This document shows positions 1-6,533 of a stretch of DNA of 15,312 nt, one piece after another (the stretch's first letter is position 1; the number at the start of each line of letters is the position of its first letter). The position numbers and the translations under genes were made by a program. The notes below the pieces were generated by a model that was given only the letters and a program-made list of their open reading frames with translations, was not told the origin of the DNA and made no database searches. Source of the stretch: AC-37 sp045805345 (GTDB lineage: Bacteria > Actinomycetota > Thermoleophilia > Solirubrobacterales > Thermoleophilaceae); assembly GCA_045805345.1 (NCBI GenBank), contig JBJMLK010000281.1, positions 1 to 15,312 on the forward strand. Direction: 5' to 3'.

Positions 1-39
1 CCACAGCTGCGCCTGCTGCTGCTGGGTGCCTGCCTCCAC
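1..39 (-). CDS. 5' end of an unidentified gene (partial, 13 codons)
   Basis: Reading leftwards from a GTG at 39, an open frame of exactly 13 codons (MEAGTQQQQAQLW) runs off the left edge. A minus-strand TAACCT sits 8 nt upstream of the GTG, the same start signal seen at other genes here, and the gene would be divergent from the Nudix gene. A short Gln-rich start leading to a Leu-Trp pair resembles the N-terminus of some SAM-dependent methyltransferases, but 13 residues cannot establish that. An alternative is that positions 1-72 are the tail of a plus-strand gene: one plus frame is open from position 1 to a TGA at 70-72. Confidence 0.4.
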   Translation of the reverse strand, partial: MEAGTQQQQAQLW

Positions 40-47
40 GCGGCCAC

Positions 48-53
48 AGGTTA
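48..53 (-). promoter_or_regulatory. -10 box TAACCT for the left-edge gene
   Basis: TAACCT reads on the minus strand from 53 to 48, 8 nt before the GTG at 39. I see no convincing -35. The spacing places the transcription start at or next to the start codon, so the mRNA would be leaderless. The same hexamer precedes the gene starting at 5626. Confidence 0.45.
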
Positions 54-81
54 CCGAAGGTCGATGCGCTGACGGCGCGAG

Positions 82-87
82 TAGGCT
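82..87 (+). promoter_or_regulatory. -10 box TAGGCT for the Nudix gene
   Basis: TAGGCT lies 6 nt upstream of the GTG at 94 and fits TANNNT. No Shine-Dalgarno sequence separates it from the start, which points to a leaderless transcript. No good -35 is visible. Confidence 0.5.
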
Positions 88-93
88 GCCCGC

Positions 94-711
94 GTGGAGG
101 TCGATCGCCCCGGCCCCGGGGAGGAGCTGAACACCGGCGAGCAGAAGCCGGCGCGCCAGGCTGCCACTGCGATCGTGCTGCGCGACTCCTCGGGCGGCCC
201 CGAGGTCCTGCTCGTGCAGCGCAACCCCGATTCGCGCTTCATGGGCGGCGCCTGGGTCTTCCCCGGCGGCGCCGTGCACGAGAGCGACGCGGGCCACGCC
301 GGCGCCGCGCTCCGCGAGCTCGAGGAGGAGGCCGGCATGCGGCTGGCCGACGTCGAGCGGCTCGTGCCCTTCTCGCGCTGGATCACGCCCGCGGCGGTGA
401 AGACCCGCTTCGACACGCTGTTCTTCGTCGCGGAGTCGCCGCCGGGCGCGGAGGTGACGGTCGACGGCGCCGAGTGCGTCGCCGCGCGCTGGATCCGGCC
501 CGCCGACGCGCTCGCGGAGTTCCAGCGCGGCGAGCTCCTGCTCGTGTTCCCCACGATCAAGCACCTCGAGGAGCTGGAGGCGTTCGGCTCGGTGGCGGAA
601 GCCGTCGAGGCCGCGCGAACGCGCGAGGTCACGCCGGTACAGCCGCGCGTGGTGGTCAGCGACGGCGCGGCGAAGGTCCTGATGCCCGGCGAGCCGGGGT
701 ATGACGACTGA
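94..711 (+). CDS. Nudix hydrolase (NUDT19-like)
   Basis: This 205-residue protein belongs to the Nudix superfamily, whose members hydrolyse nucleoside diphosphates linked to another group, including CoA derivatives and NAD(H). The sequence shows a first strand IVLRDSSGGPEVLLVQR, then WVFPGGAV (about residues 54-61) and the catalytic helix RELEEEAGM (74-82), which supplies the metal-binding glutamates. The first half of the box does not fit the canonical spacing: the segment between GG and REL is shifted, as I recall for NUDT19-like members. The C-terminal part, with LLVFPTIKHLEEL near residues 149-161, also resembles that subgroup. The substrate cannot be read from sequence. The GTG start is chosen because it directly follows a TAGGCT -10 box. 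The next gene lies 52 nt downstream on the same strand. Confidence 0.85.
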   Translation: MEVDRPGPGEELNTGEQKPARQAATAIVLRDSSGGPEVLLVQRNPDSRFMGGAWVFPGGAVHESDAGHAGAALRELEEEAGMRLADVERLVPFSRWITPAAVKTRFDTLFFVAESPPGAEVTVDGAECVAARWIRPADALAEFQRGELLLVFPTIKHLEELEAFGSVAEAVEAARTREVTPVQPRVVVSDGAAKVLMPGEPGYDD

Positions 712-728
712 CCGGCGCCACGTGCCGG
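712..728 (+). terminator. Possible hairpin after the Nudix gene
   Basis: CCGGC (712-716) and GCCGG (724-728) can pair across a 7-nt loop immediately after the Nudix stop codon; the arm start and loop contain the palindrome CACGTG (719-724). No T-run follows, so a classical intrinsic terminator is not supported. It may be only a mild pause or attenuation structure, or chance in GC-rich DNA. Confidence 0.2.
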
Positions 729-763
729 CGCAACCCGCGTAGCCGTCGCGGTTTAGGACTCCA

Positions 764-1519
764 GTGCGCCGGCTCGCTCTCACCGTTCCCATCGTCGTGG
801 CCGTCCTGGCCGCGCTCGCCGGCATCGCGCTGGCAAAGGACTTCGTGGGCACGCCCCAGAACGACCACCTGATCGGCACCGCCCGGCCCGACGGGATGTG
901 GGGCGAGGGCGGCGAGGACACGCTCACAGGCCGCAAGGGCAACGACTACCAGGAGGGCGGGCCCGGCAGCGACACGATCGTCGGCGGCAAGGGCGACGAC
1001 CTGGCGATCGGCGGGAGCGGCAACGACCACATCCAGCTCGGGCCCGGAAACGACGTGACGTACGCCGGGCCGGGCGGCGACGAGATCCTGGGCGAGGCGG
1101 GCAGCGACGTGCTCCTGGGCCAGGTGGGGGATGACCGCCTGTACGGCGGGCCCGATCCCGACCGCCTCTACCCGGGCGACGGCACCGACTACGCGGACGG
1201 CGGCGAGGGGCCCGACCAGATCTTCGCCGGCAGCGGGACATCGGAGCTGATCGGCGGCCAGGGCAACGACACGATCGAGGGCCAGGACGGGACGTTCACG
1301 GTCGACGCGGGCGGCGGTCGCGACAAGGTCACGGTGGGCGCGGGCGACGACCACGTGGTGGGTGGCGTGGGCCACGACACCATCTCCGCGGGCCCCGGCA
1401 ACGACACGATCGACGTGGACGACGGCCTCCGCGACCAGGTGAAGTGCGGCGAGGGAATCGACACGGTGACCGCCGACAAGAACGACGTGCTGAAGGACTG
1501 CGAGAAGGTCACGCGCTAG
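764..1519 (+). CDS. Exported RTX-like calcium-binding repeat protein
   Basis: This 251-residue protein has a Sec signal peptide (MRRLALTVPIVVAVLAALAG, cleavage probably after IALA near residue 24). About 200 residues of glycine/aspartate repeats of the GGxGxD type follow, for example GGKGDDLAIGGSGNDHI, which in the haemolysin-type family bind Ca2+ and fold into a beta-roll. I count roughly a dozen degenerate units between residues 40 and 225. The C-terminal segment carries the only two cysteines, in VKCGEG and KDCEKV, likely forming a disulfide outside the cell. Gram-negative RTX proteins use type I secretion; here the N-terminal signal implies Sec export. No enzymatic domain is attached, so the function is unknown, perhaps surface or matrix-associated. 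The GTG start gives a complete signal peptide; no clear ribosome site precedes it. Confidence 0.85.
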   Translation: MRRLALTVPIVVAVLAALAGIALAKDFVGTPQNDHLIGTARPDGMWGEGGEDTLTGRKGNDYQEGGPGSDTIVGGKGDDLAIGGSGNDHIQLGPGNDVTYAGPGGDEILGEAGSDVLLGQVGDDRLYGGPDPDRLYPGDGTDYADGGEGPDQIFAGSGTSELIGGQGNDTIEGQDGTFTVDAGGGRDKVTVGAGDDHVVGGVGHDTISAGPGNDTIDVDDGLRDQVKCGEGIDTVTADKNDVLKDCEKVTR

Positions 1520-1520
1520 A

Positions 1521-1536
1521 CCGGGTATAAACCCGG
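1521..1536 (+). promoter_or_regulatory. -10 box TATAAA inside a perfect inverted repeat
   Basis: TATAAA (1526-1531) lies 7 nt before the GTG at 1539. It is embedded in the 6-bp perfect inverted repeat CCGGGT-ATAA-ACCCGG (1521-1536), 2 nt after the previous stop codon. It could be a promoter with an operator-like palindrome, or a short hairpin terminating the RTX gene. The A/T-rich centre in very GC-rich DNA favours a promoter. Confidence 0.45.
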
Positions 1537-1538
1537 CC

Positions 1539-2570
1539 GTGGCGCAGGACGGCATGACGATCGCGGTTACCGGTCCCACCGGCGACCTGGGCATCGCGAT
1601 GGTGTCCGCGCTCGAGCGCTCGCGGCGCGTGAAGAAGATCATCGGGATGGCGCGGCGTCCGTTCGACCCCGGCTCGCAGGGCTGGAAGAAGACCGAGTAC
1701 CGGCAGGGCGACGTTCAGGACAAGGCGAGCGTGCGCGACGCCGTGAAGGGCGCCGACGTGGTGGTGCACCTGGCGTTCACGGTGATCGAGGCGAGCGCGA
1801 AGAGCTGGTCGATCAACGTGGACGGCTCGCAGAACGTGTTCGAGGCGGCCGTGGACGCCGGGGCGGAGCGCCTCTGTTACGCGTCGAGCGTCGCGGCCTA
1901 CGGCTTCCATGACGACAACCCGGACTGGCTGACCGAGGACGTGCCGCCCCGCGGCACCGAGTCGATGCCGTACTCGCACCAGAAGGCCGAGGTCGAGAAG
2001 GTGCTCGGCCAGGTGCTGATGAAGACCGAGCGCACGGGCGCGTGGGTGTTCCGCCCCTGCATCGTCGCCGGCCCGACGGCCGACACCTTCCTGCGCGAGC
2101 TCCCCTACTTCCGCCTCGGCGATCGCCTGCCCGACGGCGTGATGCGCTTCCTCCAGGGCATGCCGATCCTCAAGCCCGTGATCCCGGACGCCGGGCCGCA
2201 GTTCCAGCTCGTGCACGAGGACGACGTGGCATCGGCGTTCGTTGCCGGCGCGCTGGGCCGCGGCAGCCCCGGGCCGTACAACCTCGCCGCGCGCGGCCGG
2301 CTGTCGCTGAGCGACGTGGCCGACGCCCTCGGCTGGTACGCCTTCCCGCTCCCCGACGCGGCCGTGAAGGGCACCGCCGAGGTGGTCACGCGCCTGCCCG
2401 GCCTGCCCGCCGAGTTCAGCTGGCTTCAGGCCGCCAAGAAGCCGGTGTGGATGCGCACCACGCGCGCGCAGAAGGAGCTGGGCTGGCGACCGAAGCACAC
2501 CGCCAAGGCCACGCTGAAGCAGATGATCGACGCCTTCCGCGAGGAGAACGTCGACCGCGTGACGGACTAG
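1539..2570 (+). CDS. NAD-dependent epimerase/dehydratase (extended SDR)
   Basis: This 343-residue extended short-chain dehydrogenase/reductase probably acts on a nucleotide sugar or related cytosolic substrate. The Rossmann motif TGPTGDLG is near residues 11-18, VVHLAF near 73-78, the catalytic Ser in CYASSVAAYG near 110-119, and the YxxxK pair in YSHQK near 146-150. The C-terminal TRAQKELGWRPKHT is the typical end of the epimerase substrate domain. Two starts are possible. GTG at 1539 follows a TATAAA box by 7 nt, a leaderless arrangement. ATG at 1554 is preceded by AGGA and gives MTIAVTGPTG, a more usual N-terminus. The substrate is not predictable, and no sugar-biosynthesis genes are nearby. 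The gene converges on the alcohol dehydrogenase gene with only 15 nt between the stops. Confidence 0.85.
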   Translation: MAQDGMTIAVTGPTGDLGIAMVSALERSRRVKKIIGMARRPFDPGSQGWKKTEYRQGDVQDKASVRDAVKGADVVVHLAFTVIEASAKSWSINVDGSQNVFEAAVDAGAERLCYASSVAAYGFHDDNPDWLTEDVPPRGTESMPYSHQKAEVEKVLGQVLMKTERTGAWVFRPCIVAGPTADTFLRELPYFRLGDRLPDGVMRFLQGMPILKPVIPDAGPQFQLVHEDDVASAFVAGALGRGSPGPYNLAARGRLSLSDVADALGWYAFPLPDAAVKGTAEVVTRLPGLPAEFSWLQAAKKPVWMRTTRAQKELGWRPKHTAKATLKQMIDAFREENVDRVTD

Positions 2571-2583
2571 CCCCGACCGGGCT
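2569..2583. terminator. Short hairpin between convergent genes
   Basis: AGCCC (2569-2573) pairs with GGGCT (2579-2583) across CGACC, in the 15-nt gap between two convergent stop codons; TAGC and GCTA further flank it. It could serve as a weak bidirectional terminator. There is no T-run, and the stem is only 5 bp. Confidence 0.25.
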
Positions 2584-2585
2584 TG

Positions 2586-3797
2586 CTAGAGCGCCGCGGC
2601 GAACAGCCCGGCGAAGTCGTCCTCGCTCGGGTCGCGCGGGTTGAGCAGCGTGCAGCCGTCGCCCATCGCGCCGTCGACCAGCTCCGGGATGCCGTCCTCG
2701 GGGACCCCGACGAGCGACAGGCGCGTGGGCAGCCCAAGTGAATCGACCAGCCCGGCCACGTGGGTGGCCAGCCGGTCGCCGACCTCGCCGTCGGAGCCGC
2801 CCGTCTCGATGCCGAGCACCTCGCTCACGTCGCGATAGCCGTCGGCCGCCGACCCACCGCCGGCCGCGTTGAAGCGGATCACGTGCGGCAGGTTGATCGC
2901 GTTGGCCACGCCGTGCGGCACGCCGAAGCGGCCGCCGCAGGGGTGCGACATCGAGTGCGTGGCGCCGAGGTTGATCGTGATCGCCAGCGACGCCGCCACC
3001 AGCATGTTGCCGCGCGCGTCGTCGTCGGCCGGCTGGTGCACCGCACGCTCGAGGTTGTCGCGGATCAGCCGCAGGGCGTGCAGAGCCGTGGCCTGCTCGT
3101 GCGGGCTCGAGTCGTTCGACACGTAGCCCTCGACGGCGTGCGTCATCGCGTCCATGCCCGTCGCCGCGGCGATCGCCGGTGGCAGCGTGGCGGTCGAGTC
3201 GGGGTCGAGGATCGCCAGCCGCGGGTAGAGCGGGAAGTCGGCCAGCTCGAGCTTGACCTTCGCCTGCTCGTCCTTGATCACGGCGGCGATCGAGACCTCC
3301 GAGCCCGTGCCGGCGGTGGTCGGCACGCAGGCGAGCGGGGCCAGCGGCAGGGGCCGGCCCATTCCGTCGTTCTCGCGCGGCAGCGTGAAGGCGCCCTCGT
3401 AGTCGTGCACCGACCCGCCGTGCGTGAGCAGCACGTCGGCCACCTTGGTGGTGTCCATCACCGAGCCGCCGCCGACGGCGAGGAACGAGTCGGCGCCGGC
3501 CTCCTTCGCGGCGGCCGCGCAGCTCTCCACCACGGCGGTGGACGAGTCCTGCGGCACCTCGTCGAAGACCCCCGCCACCTCCAGCCCGCCATCCTCCACG
3601 CCGCTCGCCACGCGGTCCACGAGGCCGGTGTCGCGGATCACCGCGTCGGTCACCAGGAAGACCCGCGCCGCGCCCTCCTTCGTCATCTCGAAGCCCGCCG
3701 ACTCGAGCAGCCCGCGGCCCGAGATCACGCGCGTGGGCGCGACGTACTGCGCGAAGTCCTTGAACGGCGAGCGGCGGGCGCCGCCGTCGGTGCTCAG
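2586..3797 (-). CDS. Iron-containing alcohol dehydrogenase, apparent CTG start
   Basis: This protein of about 403 residues belongs to the iron-dependent (type III) alcohol dehydrogenase family, which oxidises alcohols or reduces aldehydes with NAD(P). GGGSVMDTTK (about 107-116) is the nucleotide-binding loop. DAMTHAVEGY (about 214-223) supplies the Asp and first His metal ligands. HSMSHPCGGRFGVPHG (about 280-295) supplies the other two His ligands, so the metal site is intact. Homology begins at FAQYVAPTRVISGRG, but no ATG, GTG or TTG lies just upstream in frame. The only candidate at the expected place is CTG at 3797-3795, which overlaps the previous gene's TGA and has GGAGG 4 nt upstream. 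A GTG at 3728 would delete the first beta-strand; a GTG at 4133 would overlap the preceding gene by over 300 nt. The family call is firm; the start is inferred. Confidence 0.85.
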   Translation of the reverse strand: MSTDGGARRSPFKDFAQYVAPTRVISGRGLLESAGFEMTKEGAARVFLVTDAVIRDTGLVDRVASGVEDGGLEVAGVFDEVPQDSSTAVVESCAAAAKEAGADSFLAVGGGSVMDTTKVADVLLTHGGSVHDYEGAFTLPRENDGMGRPLPLAPLACVPTTAGTGSEVSIAAVIKDEQAKVKLELADFPLYPRLAILDPDSTATLPPAIAAATGMDAMTHAVEGYVSNDSSPHEQATALHALRLIRDNLERAVHQPADDDARGNMLVAASLAITINLGATHSMSHPCGGRFGVPHGVANAINLPHVIRFNAAGGGSAADGYRDVSEVLGIETGGSDGEVGDRLATHVAGLVDSLGLPTRLSLVGVPEDGIPELVDGAMGDGCTLLNPRDPSEDDFAGLFAAAL

Positions 3798-4213
3798 GCG
3801 GCCTCCATCAGGTCCTGGCGCCCGCCGTCCTCGAGCATCTTCTTGTAGCGCGGGAACACGGGCTTCACCAGCGGCACGAGCTTGAGGATCTTCGCCACGG
3901 GCCCCTTCGCCTTCATCTGCCCGCGCGCCAGCGCGACGGTCACGTTGACCTTGCCGAGCCAGAACCTGTGGGCCGTGTCGGCCTCCATCGTCATCAGCAC
4001 CTCGGGCTCGAGGTCGCTCGAGCCGCAGTCCACCTGGGCGTCGGCGTCCTCCTGCATCCGTACCGTGATCTGCGACTCGGGCTTGGAGAACTGGTACTGG
4101 ACGATCGTGTTGGCGCGCTGGAACTTCGGCCACAGCTCGTCGTCCTCGGCCAGGTCGAGGAAGAGCTGGCCTATGTAGCGGTAGACCTCTTGCTCATCTT
4201 TGAAGTAGGGCAT
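3794..4213 (-). CDS. SCP2-type sterol/lipid-binding domain protein
   Basis: This small cytosolic protein (139 residues from ATG 4213; 144 from GTG 4228) resembles the SCP2 sterol-carrier fold, which binds lipids or fatty acyl-CoAs in a hydrophobic tunnel. The family-like features are a central beta-rich region with MTMEADTAHRFWLGKVNV and a C-terminal stretch ARGQMKAKGPVAKILKLVPL, typical of SCP2 proteins. The ATG is preceded by GGAG at 9 nt. The GTG overlaps the upstream TAG stop by one base, so coupled initiation there is also possible. Its 3' end overlaps the probable CTG start of the alcohol dehydrogenase, suggesting the two are translated together. I infer that it presents a hydrophobic substrate to that enzyme; nothing in the sequence proves it. 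Confidence 0.7.
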   Translation of the reverse strand: MPYFKDEQEVYRYIGQLFLDLAEDDELWPKFQRANTIVQYQFSKPESQITVRMQEDADAQVDCGSSDLEPEVLMTMEADTAHRFWLGKVNVTVALARGQMKAKGPVAKILKLVPLVKPVFPRYKKMLEDGGRQDLMEAA

Positions 4214-4227
4214 GCGGCCATTCTCCA

Positions 4228-5373
4228 CTACTTCGAAGCCAAGCGGTAGACGCCGCCGTTCAGCGACGTGGCGTACACGCGCCCGCGCGAGTCCTCCCCG
4301 AACGACGACAGGTTGGGCAGGCTCAGCGACGTGGCGCCGTTGCCGTGCGCCCCGTGGGCGGCCAGGCGCACCGAGTAGATCCGCGAGTTGCAGTTGTCGC
4401 CGTAGACGTAGCGCCCGTAGAGCGAGCCGAGGCTCCTGTCGCGCACCACGTAGCCGCCGATGATCGCGCAGAACCCGTGGCCGTGGCTGGGCGCGAGCTG
4501 CGGCTTGCGCGCGTGCCTCGCCGTGCCCGAGCGGAAGCGGCTGAAGCCCTCGAACACGCTCCAGCCGTAGTTCGCGCCCGGGCCGCGGTGGGGCGCGAAG
4601 TCGATCTCCTCGAACTCGTCCTGGCCCACGTCGCCGATCGTGAGCGCGCCCGTCCCCCGATCGAAGCTGAACCGGAACGGGTTTCGGAGCCCGTACGCCC
4701 AGATCTCCCGCCGGACGCCCCCCCGGTGGGCGAACGGGTTGCTCGACGGCACCCGGTAGCCGCCGCCGGGGCGTGGCTCGATCCGAATCAGCTTGGCGAG
4801 CAGCGTGTGCAGGCTCTGACCCGAGCGGAACGGATCGCCGCCGCCCCCTCCGTCGCCGAAGCCGGCGTAGAGCTTCCCGTCCGGCCCGGTCTGAAGCTGA
4901 CCGCCGTTGTGGTTCGGGTAGGTGCGGTGGCCGACGCGCAGCACGCCCCGTCGCGAGCTCTTCGCCGCCACGTTCGGGTTGCCCTTCGAGCGGCGGAACT
5001 GCTCGATCCGGATGTCGCCGGTGTGATCGGTGAAGTACACGTAGAAGCGACCCGAGCTCCTGTAGCCGGGGGCGAACGCCATCGACAGGAGCCCGCGCTC
5101 CCCGCCCGACTCGACGTCGCGGCGGATGTCGAGGAACGGGCGGCTCTGCTCCTTGCCGTCGTGGATCAGGCGAATCCGCCCGGCCTGCTCGACCACGAAC
5201 ACGCGCGAGCTGTCGCCCGGCGGGCCGATCGCGTAGACGGGCGTGTCGAACGAGCCGATCCGCTTGAGCTGGACGCCCTTGACGGCGGCGGCGGGCTGGT
5301 CGTCGCCGTTGCCGCCGTGGCAGCCGACCAGGAGCACCACGAAAACGGTGATCAGTGCGGCGCGGCGGGGCAC
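4228..5373 (-). CDS. PQQ-type glucose/sorbosone dehydrogenase family lipoprotein
   Basis: This 381-residue protein belongs to the soluble quinoprotein glucose/sorbosone dehydrogenase family, six-bladed propellers that oxidise sugars or other alcohols with PQQ. A lipoprotein signal is clear: MPRRAALITVFVVLLVGC, with LVGC as lipobox and Cys18 as the likely acylated residue, so it should sit on the outer face of the membrane. Family motifs include GERGLLSMAF, NHNGGQLQTGPDGKLYAGFG with the His expected at the active site (about residue 155), NPFRFSFDR and IGDVGQDEFEEI. The GTG start completes the signal peptide and lies 7 nt after a TAGCCT box. The gene begins 10 nt after the small upstream gene and ends sharing one base with a possible GTG start of the SCP2-like gene. 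The true substrate is unknown; members without PQQ also exist. Confidence 0.85.
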   Translation of the reverse strand: MPRRAALITVFVVLLVGCHGGNGDDQPAAAVKGVQLKRIGSFDTPVYAIGPPGDSSRVFVVEQAGRIRLIHDGKEQSRPFLDIRRDVESGGERGLLSMAFAPGYRSSGRFYVYFTDHTGDIRIEQFRRSKGNPNVAAKSSRRGVLRVGHRTYPNHNGGQLQTGPDGKLYAGFGDGGGGGDPFRSGQSLHTLLAKLIRIEPRPGGGYRVPSSNPFAHRGGVRREIWAYGLRNPFRFSFDRGTGALTIGDVGQDEFEEIDFAPHRGPGANYGWSVFEGFSRFRSGTARHARKPQLAPSHGHGFCAIIGGYVVRDRSLGSLYGRYVYGDNCNSRIYSVRLAAHGAHGNGATSLSLPNLSSFGEDSRGRVYATSLNGGVYRLASK

Positions 5374-5380
5374 CCGGGTC

Positions 5381-5386
5381 AGGCTA
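5381..5386 (-). promoter_or_regulatory. -10 box TAGCCT for the quinoprotein gene
   Basis: TAGCCT runs from 5386 to 5381 on the minus strand, 7 nt before the GTG at 5373. Its first three bases are the stop codon of the upstream small gene. This suggests an internal leaderless promoter, so the quinoprotein may be transcribed separately as well as by read-through. Confidence 0.4.
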
Positions 5387-5626
5387 CGACGCGACCGCCT
5401 TGTAGTAACGCACGGCCAGCCCGGTGAGCAGCGTCTCGAAGCACTCCTCCACGCCCAGCCCGTTGTCGTCGGCGTAGCCGCGCAGGCCGCGCCGCTCGAT
5501 CTCCTCGGCCTGGCCGATGACCTCCTCCACCAGATCGGGGTGACGATCGCTGAAGTACGCGCCCATCGAGTACAGGCTCGTGTCCATCAGCGACTCGAGG
5601 AAGTCGCCCTGCTCGCGGTCCGCCAT
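5384..5626 (-). CDS. Small acidic protein of unknown function
   Basis: I do not recognise this 80-residue protein. It is soluble, apparently all-helical and acidic (segments DLVEEVIGQAEEIERRG and GLGVEECFETLLTGLAV), with no signal peptide or membrane helix. Support for its being real comes from its place: it fills the space between the quinoprotein and the divergent Nif3-like gene with normal high-GC codon use, and its ATG lies 9 nt after a TAACCT box. It is the first gene of the minus-strand operon. Its 26-bp upstream region is shared with the divergent gene. Confidence 0.65.
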   Translation of the reverse strand: MADREQGDFLESLMDTSLYSMGAYFSDRHPDLVEEVIGQAEEIERRGLRGYADDNGLGVEECFETLLTGLAVRYYKAVAS

Positions 5627-5627
5627 T

Positions 5628-5653
5628 CGGCCGGGAGGTTAACGTTGCGGCCG
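5628..5653. promoter_or_regulatory. Bidirectional promoter between the 80-aa gene and the Nif3-like gene
   Basis: TAACGT (5640-5645, plus) lies 7 nt before the GTG at 5653, and TAACCT (5641-5636, minus) lies 9 nt before the ATG at 5626. The two hexamers overlap by two bases around the symmetric core TTAA. CGGCCG palindromes at 5628-5633 and 5648-5653 bracket them. No -35 is obvious in either direction. Confidence 0.5.
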
Positions 5654-6411
5654 TGGCCCGCCGCGACGACCTGATCGCCTTCCTCGACGAGTTGCTCGAC
5701 TCCGCGAGCTTCGACGACTACGGGCCGAACGGCCTGCAGGTGGCCGGGAGCGACGAGGTGACGCACGTGGTGACCGGCGTATCCGCGCACCGCGAGCTGT
5801 TCGAGCGCGCGGCGGAGGCCGGCGCGGACATGGTGCTCTGCCACCACGGGATCCTCTGGGGCGGCGGTCCCGCGCCGGTCGACGCGCGCATGAAGGGCCG
5901 GCTCGTGCCGCTCTTCGACGCGGACATGTCGCTGGCGGCCTATCACCTGCCGCTCGACGCGCACCCGGAGGTCGGCAACAACGCGCTGATCTGCCACGCC
6001 CTCGGGCTGCGCCGCGGCGAGGCGTTCGGCGAGGCGCGCGGGCGGCCGATCGGCTTCGTCGGCCACGCCGAGGAGCCGTTGCCGCTCGAGGCGCTCGCCG
6101 AGCGCTGCTGCTCCACCTTCTCACGCGACCCGCTGGTGTTCGCGGGCGACGGCCGTCCGCTGCGGCGGGTGGGCATCGTGTCCGGCGGCGGCGGCGGGAG
6201 CATGGCCGACGCGATCCGCCTCGGCCTCGACGCCCTGCTCACCGGCGAGCCCGAGGAGCCCGCGATGGCCGACGCGCGCGAGACGGGCGTGGCCTTCCTG
6301 GCCTGCGGCCACTACGCGACCGAGACGTTCGGCGTGCGCCGGCTGGGCGAGCTGCTGGCGGAGCGGTTCGGGGTTGCTCACACCTTCGTCGAGGTCCCGA
6401 ACCCCGTCTAG
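5653..6411 (+). CDS. Nif3-like dinuclear metal centre protein (DUF34)
   Basis: This 252-residue cytosolic protein belongs to the Nif3/YbgI family, often mis-annotated as GTP cyclohydrolase I type 2. Members bind two metal ions in a toroidal hexamer; their cellular role is unsettled. Diagnostic segments are YGPNGLQVAG (about 21-30), the metal-binding LCHHGILWGG (about 59-68), YHLPLDAHPEVGNN (about 97-110) with further His/Asp ligands, VGIVSGGGGG (about 173-182), and the C-terminal GHYATETFGVRRL (about 219-231), whose His and Glu complete the site. The length matches the short bacterial form without the inserted PII-like domain. The GTG start is preceded by TAACGT at 7 nt with no Shine-Dalgarno sequence. 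Confidence 0.88.
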   Translation: MARRDDLIAFLDELLDSASFDDYGPNGLQVAGSDEVTHVVTGVSAHRELFERAAEAGADMVLCHHGILWGGGPAPVDARMKGRLVPLFDADMSLAAYHLPLDAHPEVGNNALICHALGLRRGEAFGEARGRPIGFVGHAEEPLPLEALAERCCSTFSRDPLVFAGDGRPLRRVGIVSGGGGGSMADAIRLGLDALLTGEPEEPAMADARETGVAFLACGHYATETFGVRRLGELLAERFGVAHTFVEVPNPV

Positions 6412-6444
6412 CCCCCCGCCCCCGCGGATTCGCCCCTGGAAACA

Positions 6445-6518
6445 GCGCATTTTGCGCCACGGACGTTGCGCCGTCCGTCGCAAGAGGTAACAATTGCGTC
6501 GGCGATCGTAAGCGACGG
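6445..6518 (+). promoter_or_regulatory. Structured promoter region of the small HTH gene
   Basis: Within the 122-bp gap are TTGCGC (6466-6471) and TAACAA (6488-6493, followed by T) separated by 16 bp, the best -35/-10 pair in the window. Three inverted repeats are present: GCGCA-TTT-TGCGC (6445-6457), GGACG-N6-CGTCC (6461-6476, whose loop is the -35), and the 7-bp pair CCGTCGC (6475-6481) with GCGACGG (6512-6518), which straddles the -10. These could be operator sites, the first possibly a terminator for the Nif3-like gene. Confidence 0.5.
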
Positions 6519-6533
6519 AGGGAGACAAACTCC

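Noticed and set aside
1..72. Plus-strand open frame ending at TGA 70-72 as the tail of an upstream gene
   Set aside because: It has only 23 codons and no recognisable motif, and the minus-strand reading has a start codon with a matching -10 box. It is not fully excluded.
860..1430. Repetitive DNA resembling a tandem array or CRISPR
   Set aside because: The periodicity is that of degenerate Gly/Asp codons in the RTX-like protein; units are not identical at DNA level, and there are no spacers.
3798..4133. N-terminal extension of the alcohol dehydrogenase from a GTG at 4133 (515 residues)
   Set aside because: It would overlap nearly all of the SCP2-like gene in another frame, and the added residues have no resemblance to the family.
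2760..5427. Long plus-strand open frames (2760-3848 and 4345-5427) opposite the minus-strand operon
   Set aside because: They are composition-driven shadows. The minus-strand genes carry catalytic motifs and a lipoprotein signal; the plus frames give Arg/Val/Ala-rich sequence without domains.
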